A stretch of 13,787 nucleotides of DNA from Prevotella sp. UBA6447 (lineage in GTDB: Bacteria > Bacteroidota > Bacteroidia > Bacteroidales > Bacteroidaceae), in contig DJOD01000036.1 in the NCBI GenBank assembly GCA_002437115.1, positions 1 through 13,787 on the forward strand, read 5' to 3'. Shown piece by piece: positions 1 through 7,494 of this stretch (within the stretch, counting starts at the first letter, position 1; every line of letters starts with the position of its first letter). The notes beneath the pieces were generated by a model. The model worked only from the letters and a program-made list of their open reading frames with translations, searched no databases and had not been told where the DNA came from. A program made the translations under genes and the position numbers.

Positions 1-245
1 ATTTATAGAACATCCCTGTAAATATCCAACAAACTACATTCGAAAACGTCCTTTTTTTCGGCGAGACATATGTTGGGTGCAAAAGTGCATAAAAGGCACA
101 CGTCTTGTGAATGGGCGGCTGACACCACATCCTGAGCAAGGAAGAATGGTTCATTCGGAGGGGGAAAATTAGTCATTTTGGCCTTTGGTCAATTATCCCT
201 TTGCCCATGAAGAATGACTTGCATTTCTGTACCATGAAAAAAGGC
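1..245. other. Upstream non-coding region, nothing recognised
   Basis: No convincing coding region is visible on either strand. The stretch is AT-rich, with a short T run near 50-57, and contains no clear terminator hairpin or RNA gene. It probably holds the distal upstream region of the glycoside hydrolase operon that starts at 329. Confidence 0.5.
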
Positions 246-253
246 TATCTTTG
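246..253 (+). promoter_or_regulatory. Bacteroidetes-type -7 box (TATCTTTG) for the GH43-GH127 operon
   Basis: TATCTTTG matches the Bacteroidetes primary sigma factor -7 consensus TAnnTTTG. It would place transcription start near 260 and give a leader of roughly 70 nt. No well-spaced -33 TTTG is seen; the nearest TTG, at 219-221, is about 24 nt upstream, slightly far. The match is by sequence pattern only. Confidence 0.5.
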
Positions 254-328
254 CGAAGACAAAATGCGTAATTGTAAGCAGCCGGACAAACTGTAATAAC
301 CCAAATACCTAAATCAACCAAAAACAAG

Positions 329-2962
329 ATGAAAATCATCAGATGTTTCCTTCTTTCATTGTTGCTCGCTGTCTGCAGCTCCGCAACATGGGCAGGCTCG
401 CTGTCAATGACCTGCATGGATGACTTGAGCGGTTCAGACGATTGGACTGCCAAGTATTATGTTTTGGACAAGACCCAACTCGCCCAAGAGCTGGGATGCG
501 CCGAAAACGACTTGCCATCGCTGGGCGGCAAGGCGCTGGTTATCTACTCCGTGAAACAAGACGGGTCGCTCGTCGCCCCCACCGCTTCTTTTGCCAGTGC
601 CGACGGCAACCATGGCGACTGGCACGATGCCAAGGGTTACTCCGTGGGCGGGTGGAGCGGCACCCCGTCGTTCTATCATGTGGTCAACTACAAGAACTTC
701 AGCATCGGCATCGGGCAGAACCCTAATGCGGGGTTGGCCTACGGCGACACGTTCCACTTTCGCCTGGTCGTGAAGTACACGCCCGCCACGGGCAATGCTG
801 TGACGGTGCCCATCAACGTGACCTACAAGATTCACAAGGACGTGGCCGACAATGAAGTGGACAACGCGCTCCAGGAGGCCGTGCTCACCTGTAAGGCCGA
901 CACCGCCGACAGCGCCCGTCAGGCTTATTATAACAAGGAAGAGATGGTCGCTGCCTTGCTGGCAGCCGACACCGCCACCGACTTGGCCGCCAAGCGTGCT
1001 GCCCTCAGCCTGCTGCAAGAGGCACACGACCATTACCGGGTCATCACCGAGGCTTACGCGGCCATGAACGATGCCATCACAGCGTTGTTCAACGAGGTGA
1101 GCCAGACAGGCTACCCATCAGTCCAGGACATTGAGGCTCTGTATCGCAAGACGAAGGAATACTATGCCCTTGACGAGGATCACACGGCCTGGATGCAAGA
1201 CCAGTTGCAGGCTGTTGCCAAGCTGGAGGCCGCCTACCTGCAGTATGCGAAAATAGACAACGCCATACGCTCGGCACGCTTGCAGACCGAGGCCACCCGC
1301 TACGACGGCCTCGCCCAGTTGCGCGAAGCCATCGCCCAAGCCGAGGAGGCCAAGAAGTCGGCCACGACCGAAGACCAGTACCAGGCCATCATCGACAACC
1401 TCGCCAAGGCACAGGCCACCTACCTGGCCAACCGCCCTGAGGAGTGGATCACCATCAAGAACGGCAAGGCTGCCGTGGCCACCAACACGGGTGCCACCGT
1501 GCAGGCCCATGCTCCGGGCTTCATCCGCGTGGGCGACATCTGGTACATGTGTGGCGAAGACCGCGCTGCTGGCCCCTCTGCGCCATGGACTCCCGACGTG
1601 AATCTTTATTCTTCCGTCGACCTTGTCAACTGGAAGTTTGAGCGCAAGATCATCCAAAACGGTGTCACCACACCCGAGCTGGGCAATGGCCGCTTCATCG
1701 AGCGCCCCAAGTTGCTCTACAATCCCAAGACTGGCAAGTATGTCGTGTGGTGCCACTACGAGCAGGGCAACTACGGAGCTTCTGAGGCCGCTTGCTTCGA
1801 GTGCGACTCGGTGAACGGAGCCTACAAGAAGGTGTGGACAGGAAGACCCCTCGGAACCAAGTCGCGTGACTGCAACGTGTTCCAGGACAACGACGGTTCG
1901 GCCTACTTCATCTCCACGACCGACGAGAACTCCAACCTCGGCCTCTTCCGCCTCTCCGACGACTACCACAGTGCGGTGGAGAAGACTGTGCTCTTTGCCG
2001 GGCAGGGTCGCGAGGCCCCGGCCATCGTGCGTGTGGGCGACCGCTACTTCATGTTCAACTCGGCTTGCTCAGGCTGGGATCCCAACCAGTGCAAGATGTC
2101 GCACAGTGCCAGCATCAAGTCGGGCTGGACGGGCCTGTCCAACGTGGGCAACTACAACGCCTACGACACCCAGGCAGCTGCCATCCTCACCATCAAGGGC
2201 ACCAAGAAAACCACCTACCTCTATGTGGGCGACCGATGGCAAGACCCCGACCTGGTCGGGACCAAGACCATCATCTTTCCCATCACGTTCAACGGCACCA
2301 CGGCAACGCTCAACTACCGCGAGCGGTTTGACATCAACTTTGTGACAGGCGAGTGGCGCGAGACACCCACCGACGGAGTGTTTGCCGACCGCACCAAGTT
2401 CTCAGTCAAGGAGGTGAGCGACCAGCACGCCTCTTATCCTGCAAAGGCTGCCATCGACGGCAACGTGAACAGCTTCTGGCGCACCAGCTCGGAGACCGAC
2501 AACTGGAGCTCCAACAAGTACATCACCATCGACCTGGGCTCGCTGCAAACCATCAACGGTGTGGTTCTCACGCCACGCCTCGACTATTACAAAGGTCTCT
2601 TCCGCAACTGCATGATACAAACGAGCAGCACCGGGAAAGTGTGGACCACCGTTTATCAGACCAGCTGGCTGCGTTATTGGAGCGAGGTGACTTTCAAGAA
2701 GACAAGATGCCGCTACCTGAAAATCATCAAGACCGACGGCGGTGTGGCATCCATGGCCGAAATCAATGTGCTGCTCGCTGACGGCGGAACCACAGGCATC
2801 GAGGAGACCGTCGTGTCGGGTAACGACGGCAAGGAAGTGAGCAACGTCAGGTTCTTCACTGTCAATGGCATGGAAGTGGCGACACCCGTGAAGGGTCTCT
2901 ACATTCAGAAAACGACCTATGCCGACGGACATACGGAGGCTCGCACCATCAACATCAGGTGA
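329..2962 (+). CDS. Secreted multidomain GH43 glycoside hydrolase, exo-beta-1,3-galactanase-like, with F5/8-type C domain and T9SS-like tail
   Basis: 877 residues. Residues 1-22 are a signal peptide (basic start, LLSLLLAV core, likely cleavage after TWA). Residues about 24-170 resemble DUF4859 (GDWHDAKG and IGIGQNP motifs). Residues about 171-371 are Ala/Glu/Lys-rich and predicted helical, probably a spacer. Residues about 372-680 are a five-bladed GH43 domain with signatures QAHAPGF (392-398), FIERPK (456-461), SRD (512-514), REAPA (561-565), SGWDPN (581-586), DTQ (613-615) and GDRW (634-637). E458, E562 and Q615 have nearly the spacing of the essential Glu/Glu/Gln set of GH43 subfamily 24 exo-beta-1,3-galactanases, which lack the usual catalytic Asp base; subfamily 34 is an alternative. 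Residues about 690-817 are an F5/8 type C (CBM32-like) domain (AIDGNVNSFWRT, ITIDLG). Residues about 820-877 resemble a T9SS sorting domain (FFTVNGMEV, KGLYI). The likely role is to trim galactan side chains of type II arabinogalactan at the cell surface; the substrate is inferred. The ATG at 329 gives a complete signal peptide. Confidence 0.88.
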   Translation: MKIIRCFLLSLLLAVCSSATWAGSLSMTCMDDLSGSDDWTAKYYVLDKTQLAQELGCAENDLPSLGGKALVIYSVKQDGSLVAPTASFASADGNHGDWHDAKGYSVGGWSGTPSFYHVVNYKNFSIGIGQNPNAGLAYGDTFHFRLVVKYTPATGNAVTVPINVTYKIHKDVADNEVDNALQEAVLTCKADTADSARQAYYNKEEMVAALLAADTATDLAAKRAALSLLQEAHDHYRVITEAYAAMNDAITALFNEVSQTGYPSVQDIEALYRKTKEYYALDEDHTAWMQDQLQAVAKLEAAYLQYAKIDNAIRSARLQTEATRYDGLAQLREAIAQAEEAKKSATTEDQYQAIIDNLAKAQATYLANRPEEWITIKNGKAAVATNTGATVQAHAPGFIRVGDIWYMCGEDRAAGPSAPWTPDVNLYSSVDLVNWKFERKIIQNGVTTPELGNGRFIERPKLLYNPKTGKYVVWCHYEQGNYGASEAACFECDSVNGAYKKVWTGRPLGTKSRDCNVFQDNDGSAYFISTTDENSNLGLFRLSDDYHSAVEKTVLFAGQGREAPAIVRVGDRYFMFNSACSGWDPNQCKMSHSASIKSGWTGLSNVGNYNAYDTQAAAILTIKGTKKTTYLYVGDRWQDPDLVGTKTIIFPITFNGTTATLNYRERFDINFVTGEWRETPTDGVFADRTKFSVKEVSDQHASYPAKAAIDGNVNSFWRTSSETDNWSSNKYITIDLGSLQTINGVVLTPRLDYYKGLFRNCMIQTSSTGKVWTTVYQTSWLRYWSEVTFKKTRCRYLKIIKTDGGVASMAEINVLLADGGTTGIEETVVSGNDGKEVSNVRFFTVNGMEVATPVKGLYIQKTTYADGHTEARTINIR

Positions 2963-2991
2963 CCCCTTTGCAAAATCGGACGAATTATTTT

Positions 2992-5016
2992 ATGAATCAC
3001 GCAAAACGAAAATCCATGATCAAGAGCAAAAGAATTTTTGGAGCGGCCATCGCGCTGCTCCTACCCATCGCCCTGATGGCTGGCACGCGCGCCACGAACA
3101 AGGTAAGCGAGGTGGAGAACCCCGTGCGCGTGGCCAGCGTGAGGAACGTGAGCGGATTCTTCGGTGACCGCATGCGCCTCAACCGTGAGGTGTACCTGAA
3201 AAACTTCCCCATCGACAAGTATGTCGACTTCATCGTCAACCGCCAGCAGACCGCATGGGACTGGACGAAGGCAGAGCAACACGGCAAGTGGGTCGAGTCG
3301 GCCTACCTCTCGGCCATCCAGAGTGGCGACAAGCAGCTGCTCGACAAGGCCAAGGGCGTGCTCCGTCGCATCATCGCCTCGCAGGAGGCCAACGGCTACC
3401 TGGGAGCCACGGCCAAGAGCTACCGCTCGGCCCAGCGTCCCATAAGGGGCATGGATCCCTATGAGCTCTATTTTGTGTTCCATGCCTTTGAGACCGTGTA
3501 TGAGGAGACGGGTGACAAGGAAGCCTTGAAAGCCGTGGAGAAGTTGGCCGACTTCTTCCTTGCCAACTTCGGCCCCGGGGAGAATGAGTTTTGGCCCTCA
3601 AAAACCCTCCGCTCACCAGAGAACAAGGGAAAGGTGCTCTCGGGCCACAGCGATTTCGCAGGCCACGCTGTCCACTACGCCTGGGAAGGCACGTTGCTTT
3701 GCGATCCCGTGGCGCGCCTGTATGAGATAACAGGCAAAAAGAAATACCTCGACTGGTCGAAATGGGTTGTGAGCAATATCGACAAGTGGGGAGGCTGGGA
3801 TGCCTTCTCGCGACTCGACTCGGTGGCCGACGGCTTGATAGGCGTGGATAAGCTGCAGCCTTACGTGCATGCCCATACCTTCCACATGAACTTCATGGGT
3901 TTCTTGCGGCTCTACCGAATCACGGGCGACAAGCGGCTGCTGAGAAAAGTGGAGGGCGCATGGAACGACATCGCGCGGAGGCAGATGTACATCACGGGCG
4001 GTGTCAGCGTGGCCGAGCACTATGAGCACGACTACGTCAAGCCGCTCAGTGGTAACATCATCGAGACGTGTGCCACCATGTCGTGGATGCAGCTCACGCA
4101 AATGTTGCTGCAACTGACGGGCGACACCAAGTACGCCGATGCCATGGAGAGGCTGATGATCAACCATGTCTTTGCAGCTCAAGATGCCGAAAAGGGCTCC
4201 TGCCGGTACCACACAGCACCCAATGGGGTCAAGCCCAGCGGATACTTCCACGGACCCGACTGCTGCACGGCAAGCGGTCACCGCATCATCTCGCTCCTTC
4301 CCACGTTCTTCTACGCCGAGCGGGGTAGGGAGTTCTATGTCAACCAGTATGTGGGTTCGCGCTACGACGGCAAGGACATCCAGTTCGACATCACGGGCAA
4401 CTATCCCGCTGACGGCAACATTACCTTGACCTTCAGGCAGGGTGCGGCCAAGGAGCTCAACCTGCGCATCCCCGCCTGGTGCAAGGCTCCGGCGGCCAAG
4501 CTCAACGGCAAGCCCCTGGCGGGTGTGGTGCCGGGAACCTATTTGAAGATTAACCGCAAGTGGGCGAAGGGCGACGTCGTGGAACTGTCGTTCCCCATGG
4601 AGGAACGATGGGTGAAGCGTGAGCACCACGCCGACTACGAGAAGTATTACCTGAAAGACGGTGAGATCATGTATCGTGAAAAGCCCACGAATAACATACC
4701 CTATGCCTTTCTCCATGGCCCGGTGGTCTATTGTGTCGACATGGTGTGGAACCCGCAGCTACACAACGACGACTGCGACATCCTGCGCGACATCCGCTTC
4801 GACATCTCCTCGCTGCCCGTGGCAGTTGGCAAGGTCGACCCGACGATGATGGCTGGGTGCTTCAAGGCCAAGGGAACCTACAAGGGTTCTCCCGTCGACT
4901 TGGTGCTTACACCTTTCGCCAACATCGGCCAGTGGTGGCGCAATGGCGAACCTAAGCCACAACCCTGGTCTGATGCCTTCTCCTATGGCATCTGGACGTA
5001 TCCCGTGAAGCGGTGA
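2992..5016 (+). CDS. GH127 (DUF1680) glycoside hydrolase, probable beta-L-arabinofuranosidase, exported
   Basis: About 674 residues from the ATG at 2992. The frame extends back to a GTG at 2959 that overlaps the upstream stop, and another ATG lies at 3016. The 2992 or 3016 start puts the basic segment KSKR directly before the hydrophobic core and gives a normal signal peptide (cleavage near ALMA-G). The family is recognised by an alpha/alpha-barrel-like body and its zinc-thiolate site. Numbered from 2992, these are E358 and C360 in IIETCATMSW and the C424-C425 pair in GPDCCTASGHR; E342 in YITGGVSVAEH sits 16 residues before E358, as the acid/base Glu does in the characterised enzyme HypBA1 (Glu322, Glu338, Cys340, Cys417, Cys418). 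The family removes beta-L-arabinofuranose by a retaining mechanism with a Cys nucleophile; GH146 and aceric-acid-releasing relatives are alternatives. The gene starts 29 nt after the GH43 stop, so cotranscription is likely. Unlike its partner it has no T9SS-like tail (it ends GIWTYPVKR), which suggests a periplasmic location. Confidence 0.87.
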   Translation: MNHAKRKSMIKSKRIFGAAIALLLPIALMAGTRATNKVSEVENPVRVASVRNVSGFFGDRMRLNREVYLKNFPIDKYVDFIVNRQQTAWDWTKAEQHGKWVESAYLSAIQSGDKQLLDKAKGVLRRIIASQEANGYLGATAKSYRSAQRPIRGMDPYELYFVFHAFETVYEETGDKEALKAVEKLADFFLANFGPGENEFWPSKTLRSPENKGKVLSGHSDFAGHAVHYAWEGTLLCDPVARLYEITGKKKYLDWSKWVVSNIDKWGGWDAFSRLDSVADGLIGVDKLQPYVHAHTFHMNFMGFLRLYRITGDKRLLRKVEGAWNDIARRQMYITGGVSVAEHYEHDYVKPLSGNIIETCATMSWMQLTQMLLQLTGDTKYADAMERLMINHVFAAQDAEKGSCRYHTAPNGVKPSGYFHGPDCCTASGHRIISLLPTFFYAERGREFYVNQYVGSRYDGKDIQFDITGNYPADGNITLTFRQGAAKELNLRIPAWCKAPAAKLNGKPLAGVVPGTYLKINRKWAKGDVVELSFPMEERWVKREHHADYEKYYLKDGEIMYREKPTNNIPYAFLHGPVVYCVDMVWNPQLHNDDCDILRDIRFDISSLPVAVGKVDPTMMAGCFKAKGTYKGSPVDLVLTPFANIGQWWRNGEPKPQPWSDAFSYGIWTYPVKR

Positions 5017-5115
5017 GCATCATGCGGCGTTCGACGCGCGCAAAAGGATCGGACTCTCTACACAGTTGTCTTCTCTTGTAGCGAGAGAGCCCTTGGGGAT
5101 TTGGAAGGATTCTCT

Positions 5116-5173
5116 TGAAAACATGAGCGGCTCGCTGTATGCCTGTGCATACGGCGAGCCGCTCACGTTTTCA
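5116..5173. terminator. Long near-perfect palindrome, probable bidirectional terminator
   Basis: The 27-nt arms (5116-5142 and 5147-5173) pair with only one A/C mismatch (5123/5166) and one T/G pair (5136/5153) around a 4-nt CTGT loop. The outer arms are TGAAAAC and GTTTTCA, giving a short U tract on both strands. The palindrome lies between convergent genes (stops at 5016 and, on the other strand, 5240), as expected for a shared terminator. A weaker bulged hairpin (CTCTCTACA at 5054-5062 with the segment 5077-5087) precedes it. The rest of the 223-nt gap holds nothing recognised. Confidence 0.8.
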
Positions 5174-5239
5174 GCAGGGCGTTTGGCGAGCCCTCATTTG
5201 CAAGGGAGATACCAACAACAATAGGTGGCACCCGGGGAA

Positions 5240-7402
5240 TTATTTCACCACTTTCTTTCCGTTTACGATATACAGTCCCTTCCCGATGGCGTTGAGGTCG
5301 TTGCCCACATACATGCCGCTGATGGTGAACACGCGGTTGTCATTATTGTGGTTGTCGTCCTTGTGAAGGCTGCTGATGCCCGTACTGGTCTTGTGGTTGT
5401 ACACCACCGTTACCTCGTCGAGGAACAGGCGGCCCGTGCAGCTGAACGTGAGCTGGCCGGCCTCTTCGGCAGCGTCAAACTGCACCGTATACTCGTTCCA
5501 CCGGTTTTCGGTCATGTCAGCGGTGAAGATGACCTTGCCCTCACACGACACCGTGAGCTTCCGCCCGTTCTTGTCGCCCGTCCAGGGAGCTGCCTTGAAA
5601 GTGAGTGTCATGGCTCCTGGTGTGCGGAACGCGGGCGATGTGGCTTCTGCTCCGACCGTTGTGCTTCCGAACCGCGCGCACTTGTTGCCGCCATAGCCGC
5701 GGGTAGTCGATGTCCAGCCGTCGATGTCAGTCCGCAGCATGCCGTTGGCACCCTTGTTGAAGATGCTGTCGTTGCCGCCTTTCGATTTGCATTGGTCGAA
5801 TGTCTCTCGGAACACCTCAGTGCCTTCCGCAAGTTCCGTCTTGCGCAACCCACGAAACTTGAAACTCATCGTTTGGCCTTCATTTTGTTTGATGTCGAGC
5901 ACGGCCTTTTGCATCTTGAAGCTGGCGTCGTAGTTGTAGTTGAAGAGGTCGGCAGCCGGGAGCGATGTGTCGGTCAGGCTGTCGTTCACGACCACGCCGT
6001 CCTTGACGTAGGGGTAGGCGTCATACTTGTAGTCGCGCGTGTTACCCGTCTCCACGTTCACCTGGTTGTCGGCACTGAACACGCTCATGCGCTGGTGCTT
6101 GGCGTTGTCGTTTACGCCGTTGCTGGCCCACACGCTTCGGTCGTAGTCGACGTGCGTGATGATGAGCCCGTTCCCAGGCAGGGCGGCATCCCATCCGCCT
6201 TGCTGCCGGTTGTCGATGAAGTAGAACTCATCGCGGTTCTTGTCGTTGTAGATGAGGTAGCAGTCGCCTTGCTGGTATGTTGGCTGCAGGTTGGCCACCA
6301 CGGTGTCTGCCTTCAGCTCCTTGGGTTCCATCCATCCGGCGGCCCACTTCTCATAGCCTGTGTAGCAGGCCGGCGTGTAGCCGTCACCGTTGTAGCCGCC
6401 ATAGTCCATGAGGTCCCATGCGCCCATGCCATATCCGCCCGAGTAGTCGGTGTCGTAGAGATCGGTGAAGCCCAGGCAGTGTGAGAATTCGTGGCAGATA
6501 GTGCCGAGGCCGTCGGGCTCGTTCTCGGGGTTGAGCTCACAGCTGCACGCGTAGGTGTCGATGACCACGTCGCCCACGGGCAGCTCCTTGCGGTAGTCCG
6601 ACTGCGACAGGTAGAACATGTGCGGCCAGATGTCGTCGGCATCGTCTGTCGCGTTCTCGCCGTAGCCGGCATAGAGCACGAACACCTGGTCGACATACCC
6701 GTCACCGTTCCAGTCGTATTGCGAGAAGTCGTACTCGTCCTTCACCTGGCTGCAGGCCCATGCCACAAGCTCGCCCACGCGGGTGTCGCTTCCCATGCTG
6801 TTGCGGCCATAGTAGCTGTGCTCCTTGGGGGCCATGAGCACGCGGCTCACGTCGAATGTCAGGTCAAACTGCCCACCCGACTGTGCCAGGAAGTAGTCGC
6901 GTACGGATCCGTGAAACTTGCCCTCGCTGAAGCCTTCCTTGTTTGCCACGTCGTTGTAGAAAGCCTGGCCGTGGCCTTGTGCAAACTGCCGGTCTGGGAA
7001 CTCCACAAGTAGGATGAGCCCCTTTTTCTTTCCGTAGATGCCTGTGGTGAGACCTGGCCCCACGTAGTTGAACTGTGGTGTGCGCATCATGCCATTGCCC
7101 GCTTGTGCGGCGGCGAGCTTCTGTAGGGCTTTGCGGCGACTGTCGAGCTTCTCCCTTTTTTGTCGAGCGGCCGCGCGCAACTGTTCCATGTTGGTAACAG
7201 CAAACGTCCCGTCGTCGGCCGCGCTGTAGCAGGTACCGTTGGCCGCCTGGTAATAGCGCATGAACTCGTCGCCGCGCAGCTCGGCGCGCACCTCAGTGCC
7301 GTCAGCGAGGCGGATGGTTCTTATGATGCCCTTGCGCGCTGGCATGGCCAGGGTTGCCGTTGTCATGGCTGCAAGGATAAGTGTGATAAGTGTCTTTTTC
7401 AT
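5240..7402 (-). CDS. M6-family (immune inhibitor A-like) secreted zinc metalloprotease with T9SS-like C-terminal tail
   Basis: 720 residues. Residues 1-20 are a signal peptide (MKKTL start, cleavage near LAM-PA). Residues about 22-70 form an M6-type propeptide (IRLADGTEVRAELRGDEF). The catalytic domain spans roughly 110-420, with HEFSH at 304-308 followed by CLGFTDLYD. This fits HEXXHXXGXXD, with H304, H308 and probably D314 as zinc ligands and E305 as catalytic base; GMGAWDLMD (325-333) supplies a Met-turn-like segment. DWNGDGYVD (230-238) matches a DxNxDGxxD calcium-binding loop, common in this family. Residues about 525-668 form a predicted beta-sandwich (ETFD, LTFKA, LFLDEVTVV). Residues about 675-720 resemble a T9SS sorting tail (VFTISGMYV, KGLYIVNG), so export across the outer membrane is likely. 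Family members degrade host or environmental proteins; the substrate here is unknown. It lies 92 nt after the stop of the 928-residue gene on the same strand, with a terminator between and no obvious promoter of its own. Confidence 0.88.
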   Translation of the reverse strand: MKKTLITLILAAMTTATLAMPARKGIIRTIRLADGTEVRAELRGDEFMRYYQAANGTCYSAADDGTFAVTNMEQLRAAARQKREKLDSRRKALQKLAAAQAGNGMMRTPQFNYVGPGLTTGIYGKKKGLILLVEFPDRQFAQGHGQAFYNDVANKEGFSEGKFHGSVRDYFLAQSGGQFDLTFDVSRVLMAPKEHSYYGRNSMGSDTRVGELVAWACSQVKDEYDFSQYDWNGDGYVDQVFVLYAGYGENATDDADDIWPHMFYLSQSDYRKELPVGDVVIDTYACSCELNPENEPDGLGTICHEFSHCLGFTDLYDTDYSGGYGMGAWDLMDYGGYNGDGYTPACYTGYEKWAAGWMEPKELKADTVVANLQPTYQQGDCYLIYNDKNRDEFYFIDNRQQGGWDAALPGNGLIITHVDYDRSVWASNGVNDNAKHQRMSVFSADNQVNVETGNTRDYKYDAYPYVKDGVVVNDSLTDTSLPAADLFNYNYDASFKMQKAVLDIKQNEGQTMSFKFRGLRKTELAEGTEVFRETFDQCKSKGGNDSIFNKGANGMLRTDIDGWTSTTRGYGGNKCARFGSTTVGAEATSPAFRTPGAMTLTFKAAPWTGDKNGRKLTVSCEGKVIFTADMTENRWNEYTVQFDAAEEAGQLTFSCTGRLFLDEVTVVYNHKTSTGISSLHKDDNHNNDNRVFTISGMYVGNDLNAIGKGLYIVNGKKVVK

Positions 7403-7422
7403 TTCTCTGAGATGTTCTTTTC

Positions 7423-7455
7423 AAAAAAAAGGTTACGGCCTGTGCGGGCCGTAAC
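7423..7455 (-). terminator. Intrinsic terminator or attenuator between the modular secreted protein and the M6 protease
   Basis: On the minus strand a perfect 9-bp stem (7447-7455 with 7432-7440, GTTACGGCC/GGCCGTAAC) with a 6-nt loop is followed by eight U residues (A run at 7423-7430 on the + strand). It begins 40 nt after the stop of the upstream gene and its U tract ends 20 nt before the protease ATG. It should end most transcripts of the upstream gene; readthrough would express the protease. Confidence 0.8.
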
Positions 7456-7494
7456 GCTTTCTTCAGATGTGTTTTGCGAGAGAGGTTCTGCCGT

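Noticed and set aside
1118..1969. Long minus-strand frame (283 residues) opposite the GH43 gene
   Set aside because: Low-complexity Val/Gly/Leu-rich antisense shadow; the + strand encodes clear GH43 motifs over the same DNA.
2959..2991. GTG start at 2959 for the GH127 gene, overlapping the GH43 stop
   Set aside because: It would put about 24 extra hydrophilic residues before the signal peptide; the ATGs at 2992 or 3016 give a normal one.
5225..6484. Long + strand frame (419 residues) opposite the M6 protease
   Set aside because: It is Val/His/Ala-rich in the way typical of antisense frames of GC-rich genes; the minus-strand gene has a complete protease domain layout.
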